Source: Hypholoma sublateritium FD-334 SS-4
Taxonomy: Eukaryota > Basidiomycota > Agaricomycetes > Agaricales > Strophariaceae
DNA: 64,000 nt
Direction: 5' to 3'
Assembly: GCA_000827495.1 (NCBI GenBank)
Contig: KN817549.1
Coordinates: 162,164 to 226,163, forward strand
Shown here: piece after piece, positions 46,281 through 57,614 of the stretch
Layout: each line of letters starts with the position of its first letter
Position numbering within the stretch: the stretch's first letter is position 1
Program-made: the position numbers and the translations under genes
Notes under the pieces: generated by a model
What the model was told of the DNA's origin: nothing
The model's database searches: none
Seen by the model: the letters and a program-made list of their open reading frames with translations, nothing else

Positions 46281-48947
46281 CTACTCAACGGCCTGCACGC
46301 CGTCGTACGCGGGGAGGCGCTCGCACGCCTGCGCCCAGTCCATCGACCCGTTGACCAGCTCGATGAGTACCTCCACCACCTCGTCGATCCCGCCGATCCG
46401 CTGTTCCATCGTGTCGCGCTCCCTGCACAGCACAGAAAGAAATCACCGCGCGTCAGCGGCTGCACAATAAAATCGCGTCCGAGGGCTTACCGGAGCGTCA
46501 TCGTCCGCTTCTGGATGGCTGGGGAAAGCGTCAGCCCATCGCGCGCGAAAGAGGGGGAGGGTGGGGGTGACGTACATGCAAAATCGAGCGTGACGCCGTA
46601 CGGCGTGCCGAGCTCGTCGTTGCGCGAGTAGCGCTTCCCAATCGACTGGTTCGAGTCATCGACGCGCGAGAAGATACCCGCCTTCCGCAGCTTCGCATCT
46701 GCACCGGAGAACAGAATAAAGGCGTTATCCGATACAGATGGTAGATATTAAAAGGAACAGGGTAAGATGGAGATGGAAGATTGATCAGTCAGCGATGGCG
46801 GCGAGGCACGGCGAACGGAGTGCTACGCACGGACTTCCTTGACCAGCGGGTCAAATACGCGGGCACTCAGCGGCACGATGAGCACCTTCGTCGGCGCAAC
46901 AAGGGGCGGCAGGGATAGGACCTAATGCATAAAAAGGCAAAGTTTATTCAGAGGCACCCCAGAGTGCTGTTCATAGATTAAACTCACGCCCCGGTCGATG
47001 TCCTGCTCTCTGCTCCAGAAGCTGTGCTCCAGCAGCGTGTAAAGGATACGCCCGAGCCCAAACGAGGGCTCGATGACGTTCGGCGTAAACTCGCGGACTG
47101 CAACGGGGGGAAAAAGGGGGAGAAAATTAGATTGGCCATGTAATCGGCCATTCGATGGCCAGATCCACTGACTCACCCCACTGCTTCGTCGTCTTGAACT
47201 CAATAGTCAGTATATCAGGGGTGAGCGTGAACGTCTTCCCGTCCGCGGACGTGATCGGAGCGGAGCTGTGGGCGGAACGCGATGAGCCCTAATCGTGACG
47301 TATCAGATAAGTCCGCACGCACCCTTGCGCCAGCTGCCCCTTCAGCGCAGTGAGCTGCGCCTGATCGAGCGCCTCAACAGTCTTCGCGATCGTCGCCCCG
47401 TCCTGCTTGAACTTCTGCCCGAGCGCCTTCCTGTTCCACTCGACCACCTCGCTCTCAGTCACGATCGGCTCCTTAAGCGCCTCGCGCACGATGAGCGGGT
47501 GGCCCGTGCGCGCGGAGTGCACGCTGAGGTCGTACGCCGCGCGGTCCGCGCAGCCGACGCACTCCGTCCAGCCGCTCGAGTTGTGGATCTCCGCGTCCCA
47601 GCAGTCCGCTGCATAGTGGGCCATCTCGTTCGCCATGTGCTGCCGGAAGCGCAGGCGTGCGGGGTTGATCCCGATCTTCGTGAGGAACAGGTAGATGCGC
47701 GCAACGAAGTAGCCGAGGGTCTCGTTCGCGATGACGCCCTTGTCCACTGCGTCGCCGACGGTCATCTCCGTCGTCGTGCTTTTGCCGGCCTCTTGGATGT
47801 GGCGGTCGAGCAGCGTCAGCTTGATGTCGCGCACCTCGTCGAAACGCTCGTGGCGCTTATTCTCTGGGTCGACGAAGTGTTCGATTTCGGCCATCGTGAA
47901 CTCGCGCACGCGGAGGAGGCCAGCGCGCGGTGAGATCTCGTTACGGAACGAGCGCCCGATCTGCGCCGACGCGAATGGCACGCGCCCGTTGTTGAAGTCG
48001 AGCAGGCGCGAGAAGTTGAGGAAGTGGCCCTGCGCGGTCTCGGGGCGGAGGTAGCTGCAGCAGGACAGAATGAGTGCCGCACGCATGAGCGGAGATACGC
48101 GACGATTTACCCGGGATGTTGGCCAGTGGGTCCGATGCTGCTCGCGAACATCAGGTTGAAGAGCTGCGGCTCGCTGACCTCATTGCCAGTATCCGGGTTG
48201 CGCAGGTTGTGCTTCCGGCAGAGCTCGCCGATGTCGGCGCCGCTGTAGTTGTCGAGCTGGTAGAGAATTAGATTTAGCAGTGTATCTCGTCGCGCTACGG
48301 AGCGTACGCACCTTGGCCAGGATTGTCTCGTACTCCGCGACGACCTCGTCCGCTAGCTGCACGGCCTGCGCCTTCGCACCCTTGCCTTTCTTCTTCTTCT
48401 TGTCCTCCACCACAGGTGCCGCTGCGAGGCCGCGCGCCTCCTTGTCGCCGGCGAGCCGGGCCTCGAGAACGTTCTTCACGAGATGGTCCGCACGGAGGAC
48501 GTCGCCGGTCTTGGTATCTTTGACCATCCAGTCGGCGAAGCGCGCGACGTGGCCAGACGTCTCGAAGACGGATGCGGGCGTTATGATGGTGGTGTCGAGC
48601 TCGAGCATGTTCTCCTCGACGATGAAGTGCTTCCGCCACTGCTCGATGATGTTCGCCTGCAGCGAGGAGCCCGGCGGGCCATAATCGTACAAACCAGCGA
48701 CGCCTACATGGAATCAAACTATCCGATCAGCACGATGCTCCCCCATCCGATGTGGCATGGCCGTACCTCCATAGATTTCGAACGCTGGGGCGTAGAAGAA
48801 CCTGGAGCCGAGCAGAGAGTCGAGGCGGGCCTTATCGAAGGCGTGCGCCGTTTTGTTGAGCACGGTAGACATGCTGGAGACGAACCGACGATTGGTATAC
48901 AGATAAGATGGAGTTCTGGAGAATAGATTGCGCGCAAGCACACACAT
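46281..48947 (-). CDS. GRS1: glycyl-tRNA synthetase, cytosolic and mitochondrial
   Basis: Exons (minus order) 48947-48767, 48703-48312, 48256-48111, 48054-47323, 47265-47177, 47097-46988, 46921-46831, 46698-46576, 46518-46491, 46422-46281. All phases close: 677 aa from the ATG at 48947, 652 aa from the in-frame ATG at 48872. The class II core is complete: [37 protein letters not shown], motif 2 in [30 protein letters not shown] with CVGCADR, and motif 3 in [12 protein letters not shown]. The C-terminal anticodon-binding domain follows ([39 protein letters not shown]). The extra 25 N-terminal residues ([16 protein letters not shown]..) are Arg-rich with no acidic residue, like a mitochondrial presequence. 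It charges tRNA-Gly in cytosol and, by inference, mitochondria. Confidence 0.96.
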
Positions 48948-49350
48948 GAAAGTTTTCTGGCAGCGTTCGAGTCATGCACATCGTGACACGTCCAGAATTG
49001 GTGACCGCGATAATTTCCCTTTTTATTACCCGATAACTCCATCGGACAAAATGTTTTCTCCGAGTCGCGCTGTCTTTCTCTGCGGACACAGCGGCGGGAC
49101 AGTGGCGGTAGAATAAAATACGAGCCGCCACGCAGCGCAGAGGTGAGATTCATCACAAACAAATGTCGGAAGTCATAACAATTAATTTTTTTAAAAAAGT
49201 ATTTTACTTTCATTATTGTCAAATTATTGTAAGAAGTTTTATAAACAGGCTCAACGAAGAGAGAGTATGTCGGGGTTGTCCCAAGGAAACTAAGGATAAA
49301 AAGATTTGACCGAGACTGCTCAACAACAGACTGGATCTCTGAAGTTCGAA
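48948..49350. other. short intergenic spacer
   Basis: About 0.4 kb of AT-rich DNA between the GlyRS 5' end and the 3' end of the bestrophin-like gene, both on the minus strand. It carries the GlyRS promoter and the polyadenylation region of the upstream gene. Confidence 0.5.
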
Positions 49351-51735
49351 TTAGAATAAACTCAAACTATGCTGCATTGCCTCCGATCCCCTCTTCATCC
49401 ACTCTTCCGGAGTCCGGCGCACCTCTGTAGCCAAGTTGTTGGCAAACACCAAGTTGTTTTCCGGGGCGAAGGCCCACGATGTGGGATCTGGGGGTGGAGC
49501 AGACGTCACTGCCCGAAGCTCGTTTCCTGTATCATTGATTTAGTGAATGGTACACGCGTGGAGCGATCGTGTTTCAAGAATTGAGAAATGAGGTGACAGG
49601 CAAGATTACACAAATGAAAAAGCCACTTTGCCTATGCGGGTTTGCTCATGGAGGGGGTTTGCATGCCCATACAAGGAAACGCGGAATTGTAAAATAGAAA
49701 AAAGTAACTCACTGATGATGTCGTGCGTGAGGTGGTCGAGGTTGAGGTCATTCGCATCGTAGCCAAAGGGATCTAAGAGATGTATGTTATGATCGATCTG
49801 TCACATCGAAGCGAAATAGCTCCTGCTACAAACCCTCAATCTCCTCTCCAGCCACAAGAAACCCGAAGAAAATAAAACTCTGCATTAGAAAAAGAAAGAC
49901 TAAGGTATTATCTCGAGAAATTATGTGGTGATCTTACGACTATGATAGTGCTGGGGATCGTTAACCACTTGAGAGTGGTATATGTTTGAAGCGGCTTTAG
50001 AGAACGCGGGTTAACAGCAACCTTTTGGCGAGTAGCGTTGCGCATACCAAAGCTAGACAATATATGATGGTGACACTCCAAAGATGAGTGGAGTACCTAC
50101 AATCGAAGGTCAATGAGATATAATTTTCAGTTCTCATTGGACCAACGCACGAGAAAGGGATGGGCGTCGTCAAGATTCTCTCTAGGCCTGTGAGGCTCTC
50201 GACTAGTTGGTTTAGGGATGCAAACAACAAATCTAAAGCAAAGAGAAAATTGTTATCAAACGACAATTGAATCTACGAAGAAATGAATGCGTACTAGTAG
50301 TTGGAACATCGCAAATTTTGCGGCTTTGCAGTGCAGCGATATAAGAGCTCTATAAATATAAAACCAGTCAGCGTCAATTGAATATACAGGAAACGGAAAC
50401 CAAACGGAGGACTGAACGTCGACAGAAGAACATACGCACGATGTATAAAGAAAGTTCCAGTGGCAGATTGTGCGACCTTTGGCTGGCGGCCATTTGAGCA
50501 CGGATCCTACCAGCCCTCCTCCCATTCATCTCGCGCCCATGGCGTGTCATGAATTCAACCATCGCAGGAAACAGAATTACATCCAAGATGCCCCATCTCG
50601 GCGGCTTGTAAGCAGGCATCAAGTATTTCTCATCATCAAGTTCGAGGACCATGCGCCCTTCGCGTTTGTTTTCGTCTCCGACAGATGGAGCGCGGGTGCT
50701 CAGGTATGTCGCTTTTCTTCCCATACTACCATGAGTGGCCGGCACTGGGAGATCCTGTTCGGGCAGGCCATCAACGTAACCATTCCGGTGCATAAGAGTG
50801 GGCAGAGAGCGCCTGGCATTGGGCTGTCGTCTTTCTTTATAAGACTCGGAAGGCGAGGGCACAGCTTGGGTGTATTCCACGCTCGGGCCGGATTTCGAGG
50901 TGCTCATCTGCGAATGGTCCATGAACGCGAGAGATTGCTCAATGGAAGGCATGCTGGGCGGAAAACTGTATGCGGGCAGGAATTTGACAAGGTAGTAGAG
51001 ATCACTGGAAACATGTATGTATGCATTGAGAATGGAGCCAGATCATGAAAACGATCGTACATACTCATAGTAAATGCCATCTTCGCCCCGCAGGTAATGC
51101 TTGATGGCCACACAGAAGGCCTCAAGCAAGTTGATCACCGACTTCTTCTCGATCAAAGTGCGGCTTTTGGCTTCATCGACGGTCTCGTTGGTAAGGGGAG
51201 GGGTGGCTATATGCTCAGATTAACTCAGATTTACCAACTGTATGTGCAGTTGGGGATACATACTTGGGACATGAAACCAGATGGTCCTCCCCATAGTCCT
51301 CGTCGCTAAGATGTTCTGCGACCAGAGCTTCCGACCTTCGTTATACCGCTCGAACGAAGCTGTTGTGCGGTACGAGACAACAAACCCGAGGACTGTACCA
51401 GCGCTATCAAATTGTCAGTCCTTCGTTTCTCACTAGAGTAGGCAAAAGGCGTACGCTGTCAAGAGTGTTGGTTGCATGACCACCTTGATTCCGTGCTCGT
51501 TCAAAAGCGTTATGATTGCTGACCACGCCGCAAAGAAGCACAGTATATGCCAACATCTAAAGAGCGCAGTGGCCAATATCGCATTGATAAACGATGTACC
51601 GAAGTTAGTATGTTTTGCAAACCTATTAGGGGGTGAGTATATGCGTGTTATCCTAATATGAGGTGCCTTACAGAGGTGGTCCTTGGACATCTTGGCGGGG
51701 AGGGGTGTCCGATTTCTGGCATAGGAGGTGAACAT
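49351..51735 (-). CDS. bestrophin-like anion channel
   Basis: Exons (minus order) 51735-51455, 51403-51264, 51206-51065, 51004-50440, 50349-50295, 50232-50151, 50096-50048, 49994-49938, 49879-49834, 49772-49713, 49526-49351; 550 aa, phases close. An alternative start ATG at 51690 would give 535 aa. Family blocks appear in order: PPNRFAKHTNFGTSFINAI, LFRCWHILCFFAAWSAIITL, TVLGFVVSYRTTASFERYNE, RTIWFHVP, LIEKKSVINLLEAFCVAIKH, YLRGEDGIYY, SSYIAALQSRK, NQLVESLTGLERILTTPIPF, YSTHLWSVTIIYCLAL, FIFFGFLVAGEEIEDPFGYD, NDLNLDHLTHDIIRNEL. The region around residues 200-330 is a long disordered insert typical of fungal members. These proteins form chloride or bicarbonate channels. The last intron is unusually long (186 nt). 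Confidence 0.92.
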
Positions 51736-52931
51736 TCGCTTGGAAATTCAGAGATCAAGGTGCATATACTCACCGAGAAAGATGGCAGTATAGACTCCGA
51801 TTTCGACGTTGAGATAGGCATCTTCACAAATGTCACGGGTAGGCCAAGTATAGAGTTGCGAAGCCTGCTGCGTAACGAGACGAGGTAATGGATCTGAAAG
51901 TTGGTGAACGAGGAGAAGGTTTTAGCCAAAGTAGTAACGACGAGTGGTACAGGATCAGCACATGGAAGCAGCACCATAAAATATATTTATACTTGAATCA
52001 CGACACAGTGCTGTCGCGCATGTTCCAAGCACCATACTGTCGCAAGCCACATGCGCGCCTCAAGGCCATAGGTGATACAACTGCGCATATCGATCTATGT
52101 AGCAATATTGTTAAAGCTTTGCAGTTGTAATCCGTTCAACGGTTGTCAGAGGCTGCTAGATTGGCACAGAGATTGCAGAATACCGCCACAGCTACAACCT
52201 ACAACCAGCAGTCAAAACAGCATCCGCCTAAGCCAATTCCGTCTCTTTAGACTCAGAGTCAGCCGTCCGTAAGTCTGTTGATAAAAAGAGCCTGGGAAAC
52301 CTGTCGAGAAGTCCCCTAGGTATGGCAGCGACCAATGGACGCAAATTGAACGCTGAGTAAGTATTTCTCAAGGTAGGACCAGGCAGAGCTGCGTTGCGGA
52401 GTCGGATACGATTCTTATGCTTTGAGCTGAGCAACTCTTAACCGTAGGGCGGCGGACCCTCACGGTCGATTGCAGGACTGGAGGTTGGTAGAGGTGGGTT
52501 GTTGTCGGGTGGGTGTCGTGGTGAGTCGGGACTCGGGAGAGTCCAACGAAAAGTAGTACGTGACCGGAAAGGGTAATAATAAAACTGCGACGCTTTGCGC
52601 CGAGACCTGCCGAGCTAAATTTCTCCCGAGTTCTCTTGCCGAAGTCGGATCAGCATTCAATTTACACCGAACCCACGCCGCTCACCGTGCTAGCCAAAAG
52701 TGAGACCTTACAATAGACTTTTACTTGTTAGAACTCACGCCTAAGATATTAGTCGCTGCAACGTTTTTGTATTTCGGACTAGAGATCTACGGAAAATGTA
52801 TGTATATAACTTTTGAAATGTAGGTAAAAGCGGTTGAGCGCTTGTGAGACTGGGGAGTGTAAACAAGAGCGGCGGGGATAGGAACAAATGAGTGTCTTCG
52901 AGACCCCAGGCTCTACTCACGATTAATGTCT
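51736..52931. other. intergenic, possible unrecognised exon
   Basis: About 1.2 kb upstream of the bestrophin-like gene. On the minus strand near 51780-51850 a frame reads EDAYLNVEIGVYTAIFL up to a consensus GTGAGT donor, which looks coding, but I could not extend it into a gene or recognise it. The rest shows nothing. Confidence 0.4.
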
Positions 52932-54629
52932 TCATTCAAGCTTTGTAACAACATTCAGTCTCTCGGCCTTTTTCTGCGAAACAAAGTCCAATATCTGCCG
53001 GAACTCCTCCGTCGCCTTTATACCTCTGATATCAATGGTCACCCTCTTCCATGGCAAGATATTCGGCATAGCAGTCCCCCCATGCTTTCCGTTGAGGAAC
53101 AGCTGCAGTGTGTGATGGGAGAAATAAATCTCTCCGCTGAAAGTGATGTACTGCAGGCGCGGACAAATAACACCAACATCGCTTTTGTCGACAAATGTTT
53201 GCAAAAGCATATTAGCATCCGGTACTTTCGATGCTTTAATGCTGTGGCCCCATGCGGGGGGGTGGAGGGATAGTACAGTGAGTGAAGGGCAGTGGCGCAG
53301 AAATCCTATTGTGTTTGTGAATAATGTGTCTTCTGGAAAGTAAGGGAGAGAAAGATTCCAGATCTTCGGCGATCTCTGCAGAAAATTGGAAAATTGGAAT
53401 TTAAGGANTATTGAACTGATGTCAAGTTTTTCTAGAGCCGGAGCAGTAATGAGGTCGATTAGACTAGGAGTTCCGGATGAAGGTGGCAGTGGTCCAAAAG
53501 TTCTGTCGGTGATATATAAAGTCTCCAGAAAAGGAAGCGTTATTTTCTCAAAGTAGAGTTCGACACCTTCGCGGTTCCAACCTACAAAAGCAATGTCGCA
53601 GTGTATAAGACGCTTGGTTTGCTGCAGAATTCCGCCTAACTCATTCATAGAAAAGCAAAAATTGTCCCACTTGGCATTGAGATAAATAGAAGTCAGAACT
53701 GCCCAATTGATTGTAAAACTCCGGAGGCTGTTCGTTAGTAATGATACACGTTTGAGTGTCGGTAGTGTGAGGAATCCAGTGTCCGGAAGTGTAGAGCGGG
53801 AAATTAAGCACGCAAGGTCAAGGGACACTGACTGGAGCAGGGGAAGATCAATGGCGGTCAATGAAGCAATGCGAATCATGGGTCTGGATAGATATTGCAA
53901 ATCCGATTTGAACTTGATCTCTTTCCAGTGGGTTGAATAACTAAGAAGGGTGTCGAGAAGAATGTTTGATGGATCTGATTCATTGTCTTCTAACCTGGTA
54001 TACGAGGAGGTGGGGTCCCGTATGTATAGAGTGAGAGGCAGCCCATCCGCTCGCTCGAACCATTTACTAGCCCTACGGGCCAGAACTGAATATGCCAATA
54101 GCCTGTTGCTTCCAAAATTAGGCCAAACATCCATACGTGTCCAGATGATAGGGGTGGTCAGCGCGACGTGCCGCATTCCGCTGGATATCTGCGCCAGAAC
54201 GTAAGGCAACGAGATTTCATCACAAAAAAGAGTGGGGATGGAGTCTTTCACGCATGCAATGCATATTTCCCTAAGCACATCCTCCGGGAGGTTTTGAACG
54301 GCAGAAAGAACATGGCAATGGTCTTCGGAAGTCTCCAAGATCGCCGTTTTTTGTTCGCGCAGCCGCTGCGGCTTTGTTTCTGCCCGCTCGGCCTGTGATT
54401 TCAGCGCTTGGATGTGGACCGTTGTATCGGATATCTCCTCCTCCACAGCCTTCAATGTCGCGTTGGTGGGCACCATGGACTGATGGATGATAGCCTTTTC
54501 GTGGTCGGTAGGTGGTCGGTTGGTCTTGAGCAATGTCTCTAAAACTGAATCGCCTACGAAATAGTATCGATAATGTATTTCAAAGTAAGCACAACTCAGA
54601 CACTCACCGAACGATGTTGGATGATCCAT
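52932..54629 (-). CDS. F-box-like protein, paralogue A
   Basis: Exons (minus order) 54629-54608 (22 nt) and 54553-52932; one 54-nt intron; 547 aa. It begins MDHPTSFGDSVLETLLKTNR, then a predicted coiled coil (about residues 30-85) and an F-box-like motif LPEDVLREICIACV followed by a long leucine-rich-like region (LTAIDLPLLQSVSLDL, LPFLETLYI, LRHCPSLTVLSLHPP). F-box proteins recruit substrates to SCF ubiquitin ligases through Skp1. Such coiled-coil F-box-like proteins are a large expanded family in Agaricomycetes, so the target is unknown. One base is unresolved (N at 53408), giving one unknown residue but no frame break. The gene lies head to head with paralogue B. Confidence 0.85.
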   Translation of the reverse strand: MDHPTSFGECLSCAYFEIHYRYYFVGDSVLETLLKTNRPPTDHEKAIIHQSMVPTNATLKAVEEEISDTTVHIQALKSQAERAETKPQRLREQKTAILETSEDHCHVLSAVQNLPEDVLREICIACVKDSIPTLFCDEISLPYVLAQISSGMRHVALTTPIIWTRMDVWPNFGSNRLLAYSVLARRASKWFERADGLPLTLYIRDPTSSYTRLEDNESDPSNILLDTLLSYSTHWKEIKFKSDLQYLSRPMIRIASLTAIDLPLLQSVSLDLACLISRSTLPDTGFLTLPTLKRVSLLTNSLRSFTINWAVLTSIYLNAKWDNFCFSMNELGGILQQTKRLIHCDIAFVGWNREGVELYFEKITLPFLETLYITDRTFGPLPPSSGTPSLIDLITAPALEKLDISSIXLKFQFSNFLQRSPKIWNLSLPYFPEDTLFTNTIGFLRHCPSLTVLSLHPPAWGHSIKASKVPDANMLLQTFVDKSDVGVICPRLQYITFSGEIYFSHHTLQLFLNGKHGGTAMPNILPWKRVTIDIRGIKATEEFRQILDFVSQKKAERLNVVTKLE

Positions 54630-55874
54630 TATCTGTAGTTTTGGATGTTTCTTAGGAGAGTTTGAGAGACGCTGATCGATGGCTGAAAACAACGTGTAGG
54701 TTCAAGTTTAGCGTGGCAAGCGCACTTAACTCACACGCGGGAAATTATATAAATATGCAACGTGTAAAGGCTGCGGCGTGCACTGACGTAGAGCATCTCG
54801 ACAAAACGCAGTATGTACATTATGCTTTGTGAGCGGTTTAGATTCGTTGGTAAGAGCCAATTTCCAAAGCCGCACTTCTATCTCAACGGACTCCGAACAT
54901 AAGAAATAGCCCACCAATCCTCTGCAGTGCGGTGTCCATCGTCGCGGGGCGGATCTGAATCTGAACTCTGCGCACCCGACGCGCCGAGCGCGTTGAGGCA
55001 GTCGACAATTAGTGCTGGCAATCGGCGGCTCTAGCCTGCCGCGCGTCCTTCTCCATCCTCCCGGTGACGTTCTACCCGCGCGTGTCTAGTACCCAGAGCG
55101 GCGCGGCTGTACTCTGTCCAGGCACCAGTCGTCTTGATATATCCGTGTGTTGACACGAATTTACAGTATCAAGTCCATCCACATTCGTCATATCGAGAAA
55201 AACTCATAAATTCATAATTTTACAAACTGTATGTATAGTCGTATATTGAACTACAAAGGAGACTGGTCACGAGTCTAGATATAGCTAGCTGAGCATCTTT
55301 TCGAGGCGAATTTGATTGGCAAAACAAGATGGCGAAACGGCTTCGTGTTACTTTGCCTGCTTTTATTCTTTAGATGGTGCGACAAGCAATGCAACGTGCA
55401 AACAAACCACAGGACTTTTCCAAATGCTTTTCAGATGCGGTCTTACTTGGGTTTTACTCATCTTTGATCAAGAATGACGAGAATTGACGAGTAAGCTGCG
55501 CGTTGGCTGCGCGCGCCACCGCGCGCAGGAAGACAGAGGTGATGATTCAATTCGCACCCACGGCCATGATGCTGGCATCGCCGAGTCTAAGCACAGATGT
55601 TATGGATCCGTAGCGGTAACTTGATTTATTTGGAGCATTCTGTAAGCCATACCACCAGATTCGCGACGCTAATCCGCAGCGTCCAGTCAGTTGAAGTTAT
55701 TAATAGACAAGACCTTTGTGCATAACGCCGCCATCAACGAATTTACTTAATTGACTCACCGCGCCATATTTATGTACGTGGGTTGCGTGTAAATAACTCC
55801 GAGTCACACGCTGTATTCAACCATCGGTTAAGCTCCCTCAAAGGGTTTCCTCCGTAGACCAAAAACAAAGGAAA
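54630..55874. other. divergent promoter region between F-box-like paralogues
   Basis: About 1.25 kb separating the two head-to-head genes. I see no obvious sequence symmetry between the two halves and no gene. Confidence 0.45.
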
Positions 55875-57614
55875 ATGGATCGTTCTCCCGTATCCAGTGA
55901 GCTTCTGATTCACTCATCTGGAACCCTCAACCTCAGTTAAATCTATATTCTAGACAATTCAGCCATGGAAGCATTGCTCAAAACCAACCGACCGCCTACC
56001 GACAAAGAAAGAATGATTCAGATGCTCCAGGACTCTATTTCCGCTGACAATAAAAAATTGAAAGCGTTACAAGGGAAGATATATGAAGCTATTGCCCATA
56101 CCCAGCAGCTGAAACCGCAGAAAGTAGCACGGACGAAAATCAAGTTGCGACACCTGCGGAGGGAGGAATCAGCGATCTTGGAAACTTCCACGGACCATCG
56201 TCGAGTTTTCTCTCCCTTTACAAACCTTCCAGAGGACGTGATTCGCGAGATATTCGCTGCTTGTGTAGAAGATAACATTCCCATATTATCTTTCGGCACC
56301 ACTCCTTTTCCTTACATACTCGCACAAATCTCCAGCGGAATGCGACACATCGCACTGACAACCCCGTGCATTTGGGCATCTATGAACGTTCGCACAAATC
56401 TCTTCTATTTTGGCTCTCAACAACCGAGTAAAAAGGATTATGCAATGCTGGCTAGTAAAGTGAGCCAATGGTTCGATCGGGCAGGTGGAATGGCTCTCAC
56501 TGTATTTATGCAAGACCTCAACCGTTACTTATACGCAACGCTGGCAGACGTCCAAAATGATCCATCAAATATACTTTTCGACACTCTTCTTAGTTATTCC
56601 AGCAGGTGGAAAAGGATTCAGCTTGAATCAATTTACGGAGACGTACCATCTGCACCATTGGTCCGCATTGCTGCACTGACGGCTGTTGATGTTCCCTTGC
56701 TGGAATCAATTACCCTTTGCTTTCAATCTGGCTCCTCCGTGTTTCGCAACAGTCCAATCCTCAAAATCCCGACACTTAGACGCCTAACATTGGATACACA
56801 TTGGAATCAATTTAACGGCACCATCATCTCCCAATTCACTGTCAATTGGACCAACCTTACCTATGTTACAATTCATGGTGGCAGGGGCAACGGTGTTAGT
56901 TCCATTGATGAAATAGCACAAATACTCCGGAAAACCAAGCGTCTTGTTTTCTGCGATATTGCTGTCGGTACAGGGTCAGAACATCTGCTGGGCAAAATTG
57001 ATCTCCCGCTTCTGGAGATGTTATGTGTCGACGACAAAAGATGCAAGCCAAACTCCTCCGGAGTTCCCAGTATATTTGACTCGATCAATGCCCCCGTTCT
57101 CGTCGTACTCAAGATCCGCGCAAAGTTCCTTGACATCCCCTTGGCAGATTTCTTTGGACGAACACCAGCGATTCGGGAACTCTCCCTATCCCACTTGAAC
57201 AGTGAAAAATCTTTAGCGGATATCACGAATTTACTCCGCCACTGCCCTTCACTGTCCGTGCTTACCCTCCATCCGCCGCAGTGGAGTAGGATGAATCAAC
57301 CGTATGACGCTAACATGTTCCTGCGCACCTTTGTCGAGGACGTCAATGGTGGCGTCGGTATTACTTGCCCGCGGCTGGAGTATTTCAATTTCACAGGAGC
57401 TGTCAATTTCTCTCTTCAAACATTATCCCAATTTCTTGAGGCCAAGCAACGTGGTACTGCTCCGGTGAATGGGCTGCTCCCATGGGAAAGGGTCAAGATT
57501 GACATGTGGGGGATACACGATTTGGAGAGATCGCAGAAGTTAGATCTTGTGTCGGAAAAGCGGGCGGCGGGACTCGATGTTTACATATACGTGAAGGACT
57601 ATGTTTACGGTTAA
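55875..57614 (+). CDS. F-box-like protein, paralogue B
   Basis: Exons 55875-55896 (22 nt) and 55954-57614; one 57-nt intron; 560 aa. It begins MDRSPVSNNSAMEALLKTNR and has the same architecture as paralogue A: coiled coil, NLPEDVIREIFAACVEDNIP F-box-like motif, YILAQISSGMRHIALTTPCI shared nearly identically with A, then leucine-rich-like repeats (LTAVDVPLLESITL, LPLLEMLCV, LLRHCPSLSVLTLHPP). First-exon length and intron phase are the same in both copies, which supports a recent inverted duplication. Likely role: substrate adaptor of an SCF ligase; no substrate can be inferred. Confidence 0.88.

Noticed and set aside
47295..47933. 212-codon frame on the plus strand
   Set aside because: Antisense shadow of the main GlyRS exon, which is unmistakable on the minus strand.
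51455..51735. An intron before RFAKHTNF in the bestrophin-like gene (AATAG acceptor at about 51623)
   Set aside because: Reading straight through keeps frame and gives the expected YSPPNRFAKHTNF sequence, so no intron is needed.
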